Positions 5,152 through 6,359 of a DNA stretch of 6,359 bases are shown here, piece after piece. The DNA is from Acidobacteriota bacterium. GTDB lineage: Bacteria > Acidobacteriota > Terriglobia > Bryobacterales > Bryobacteraceae. Position 1 is the stretch's first letter. Each line of letters opens with the position of its first letter. The notes under the pieces are model-generated. The model saw only the letters and a list, made by a program, of their open reading frames with translations. It did no database searches and was not told the origin of the DNA. Position numbers and translations under genes: made by a program. Where the stretch lies: assembly GCA_947505565.1 (NCBI GenBank), contig CANNLB010000176.1, positions 1 through 6,359 of the forward strand. The letters are read 5' to 3'.

Positions 5152-6359
5152 TTGGATTTCAACGCAGCGGTAATCAAGCGTCGCCTCGTGGAGAAGCTCG
5201 GACCAACGGAGAATGTGCCCGCCGGCCCTGCCGCGCCTGCTTCCACCACGGTCGATTTGGCACCCCTGCTCGCCATCGCCGACGACGCCAGCTTCGTGCG
5301 CGAAAGCTATTTGCGCATCTTCGGCCGGGAGTGTGACGTCGGGGGCTTCGTTCACTACCGCGAGCTGCTGCGGAACCATTTTTCGCGCCGCGTCATGATT
5401 CTTCAGCTGGTCGAATCGGCCGAGGCTAAGGGCGGCGGTCGGCGGTACGTCGGCCTTTGGGACCGTAGCCAGGAGGGCCGGCTCGTACCCGGCGCCCGTT
5501 GGCTGTCGGCCCTGAAACTGTCGGTGTGGAATCGGTCTCGGCGGTTGTTTGAATTTTTCCTGCGCGCGAGCCGCGTCGAGTCCATCGAACGCAAGCTCGA
5601 CTACGTGATGCGGGAAAGTGCGATTCAGGGCGAGCGCAACATCAGCAAACTCGACCATACTCTGTTTGCCATCTCGGACAAAGTCGATCGGTACGTCGCT
5701 GATCTGATCATCCAGCAAGCCGACCTGACGGCGCTCGTCCGAGAGAACGGGGTACAGCAGGCGAGCCAGGCGCATACCAGTTTCCTGCGGCAGGGCGCAA
5801 TGGCCGAAGAAGGCCGCCAGCACCGCGCCGCCGTGCTCGAAGCGATCGCCGGGGAGGGTATCCAACAGCGGGCCGCCGTGCTCGGCGCACTCGTCGAAGA
5901 GGGTAGCGAACACCGCGCACTGATCCGTTCGCTGACTGACGCAACCCTGCACAATAACGCGCAGCTGGAGCAGTTGCGGCTCGAAAATCAGGCCCTCCGC
6001 GAGAGTATCGCTGACATTCGGCACCAACAACGGTCTCCCGTTTTTCAGGCCGGCCCCGACGTCATCGTCACCGAAATCGATGGCTTGCTGCTCGGCGTGC
6101 CGAGTCAAGAGTGGCGCTTGGGGGCGTATTACGCGCTCCGCGGTCTGCCGGAACCGGGCATGACGCGCCTGTTCGCCAGCTTCATTCAACCGGGCATGGT
6201 GGTGGTCGATATCGGGGCCCACATCGGCATTTATACGCTGTTCGCCCTGCGGCAACTTTCCGGCCACGGTCGCGTTTACAGTTTCGAGCCGACGCCGAAG
6301 ACGTTCGCCCTGCTCCGCGACAACGTGCAGGTGAATGGATTCCTCGAATCCGGCGTGGC
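5152..6359 (+). CDS. FkbM-family methyltransferase with DUF4214-like and coiled-coil N-terminal region, 3' end outside the window
   Basis: The frame is open from the ATPase stop to the right edge, with 402 codons visible from TTG 5152 (TTG GAT TTC AAC). There is no ATG near the start; GTG 5188 and 5215 are alternatives, all before the first domain. Residues about 44-93 (DDASFVRESYLRIFGRE onward) resemble DUF4214. Residues 142-289 are coiled coil: heptad a/d positions V142, I145, L149, V152, then I164 to L185, three 15-residue repeats at 220-264, and a zipper with L272, L275, N279, L282, I286, I289. From about 304 the FkbM methyltransferase begins, with the SAM-binding motif VVVDIGAHIG (D353) and VYSFEP (E379, expected to contact SAM ribose). 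FkbM enzymes are mostly O-methyltransferases; next to an export ATPase, this one probably methylates a sugar of the surface glycan. The coiled coil suggests oligomerisation or tethering. The start is uncertain and the C-terminus is not seen. Confidence 0.85.
   Translation, partial: MDFNAAVIKRRLVEKLGPTENVPAGPAAPASTTVDLAPLLAIADDASFVRESYLRIFGRECDVGGFVHYRELLRNHFSRRVMILQLVESAEAKGGGRRYVGLWDRSQEGRLVPGARWLSALKLSVWNRSRRLFEFFLRASRVESIERKLDYVMRESAIQGERNISKLDHTLFAISDKVDRYVADLIIQQADLTALVRENGVQQASQAHTSFLRQGAMAEEGRQHRAAVLEAIAGEGIQQRAAVLGALVEEGSEHRALIRSLTDATLHNNAQLEQLRLENQALRESIADIRHQQRSPVFQAGPDVIVTEIDGLLLGVPSQEWRLGAYYALRGLPEPGMTRLFASFIQPGMVVVDIGAHIGIYTLFALRQLSGHGRVYSFEPTPKTFALLRDNVQVNGFLESGV
5809..5943 (+). 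repeat. Three tandem 45-bp units (15-residue coiled-coil repeat)
   Basis: Units at 5809-5853, 5854-5898 and 5899-5943 encode EGRQHRAAVLEAIAG, EGIQQRAAVLGALVE and EGSEHRALIRSLTDA. The pattern EGxx(H/Q)RAx(V/I) recurs in register. Units one and two also share the 13-base block GCCGCCGTGCTCG (5827-5839 and 5872-5884), exactly 45 bases apart, which points to duplication at the DNA level. Fifteen residues over four helical turns is a pentadecad pattern rather than a heptad. Confidence 0.75.

Noticed and set aside
5105..5174. ATG 5105 followed by -1 slippage at the T run 5148-5153 as an entry into the methyltransferase frame
   Set aside because: The short peptide it would encode resembles nothing, and the run is not a clean slippery heptamer in that frame; a TTG start is simpler.
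5213..5398. A short + strand open frame starting with ATG 5213
   Set aside because: It is out of frame with the DUF4214-like and methyltransferase coding sequence that spans the same bases, and is Pro/Ser/Cys-rich without a domain.
4825..6267. A 480-codon minus-strand open frame opposite the ATPase and methyltransferase genes
   Set aside because: It lies antisense to clear Walker B, coiled-coil and SAM-binding motifs on the + strand, and its translation shows no recognisable domain; long antisense frames are common in high-GC coding DNA.

Overview
The window reads as a high-GC bacterial chromosome fragment. An ankyrin-repeat protein with a 'GWTPMRIAEGYRFGNYKPS' tail and a classical short-chain dehydrogenase suggest an Acidobacteriota of the Solibacter/Bryobacter type. 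That is an impression from protein style, not a search result. All protein genes lie on the + strand; the only minus-strand gene is a tRNA.

Left part (1-1532): the C-terminal portion of an ankyrin-repeat protein whose start lies before the window, then after 9 bases an SDR-family NAD(P)-dependent oxidoreductase. The stretch 1533-1691 holds tRNA-Thr(CGT) on the minus strand, with an encoded CCA end and a recognisable promoter. The strand composition changes here: G exceeds C on the + strand to the left, and C exceeds G to the right, although gene direction stays the same.

Right part (1692-6359): a compact surface-glycan gene run. It contains a NeuD/PglD-type sugar O/N-acyltransferase, two paralogous GT4-family glycosyltransferases, a Wzt/KpsT-type polysaccharide ABC-transporter ATPase, and an FkbM-family methyltransferase that runs off the right edge. 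The first three genes are joined by 4-base stop/start overlaps (CTGA, then ATGA); the next two gaps are 9 bases each. This looks like one transcription unit that modifies, assembles, exports and methylates a cell-surface polysaccharide. The permease partner of the ATPase is not in the window.

Points of most interest: a probable CTG start codon for the first glycosyltransferase; tandem duplication of the glycosyltransferase gene; and the architecture of the last gene. That gene has a DUF4214-like segment, a long coiled coil containing three 15-residue repeats, and then the methyltransferase. It directly follows the ATPase in the same reading frame, separated by a TAG, and has no ATG start. I see no CRISPR array, transposase, integrase or toxin-antitoxin pair. 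The glycan run resembles known export clusters, and I do not claim an undescribed system.
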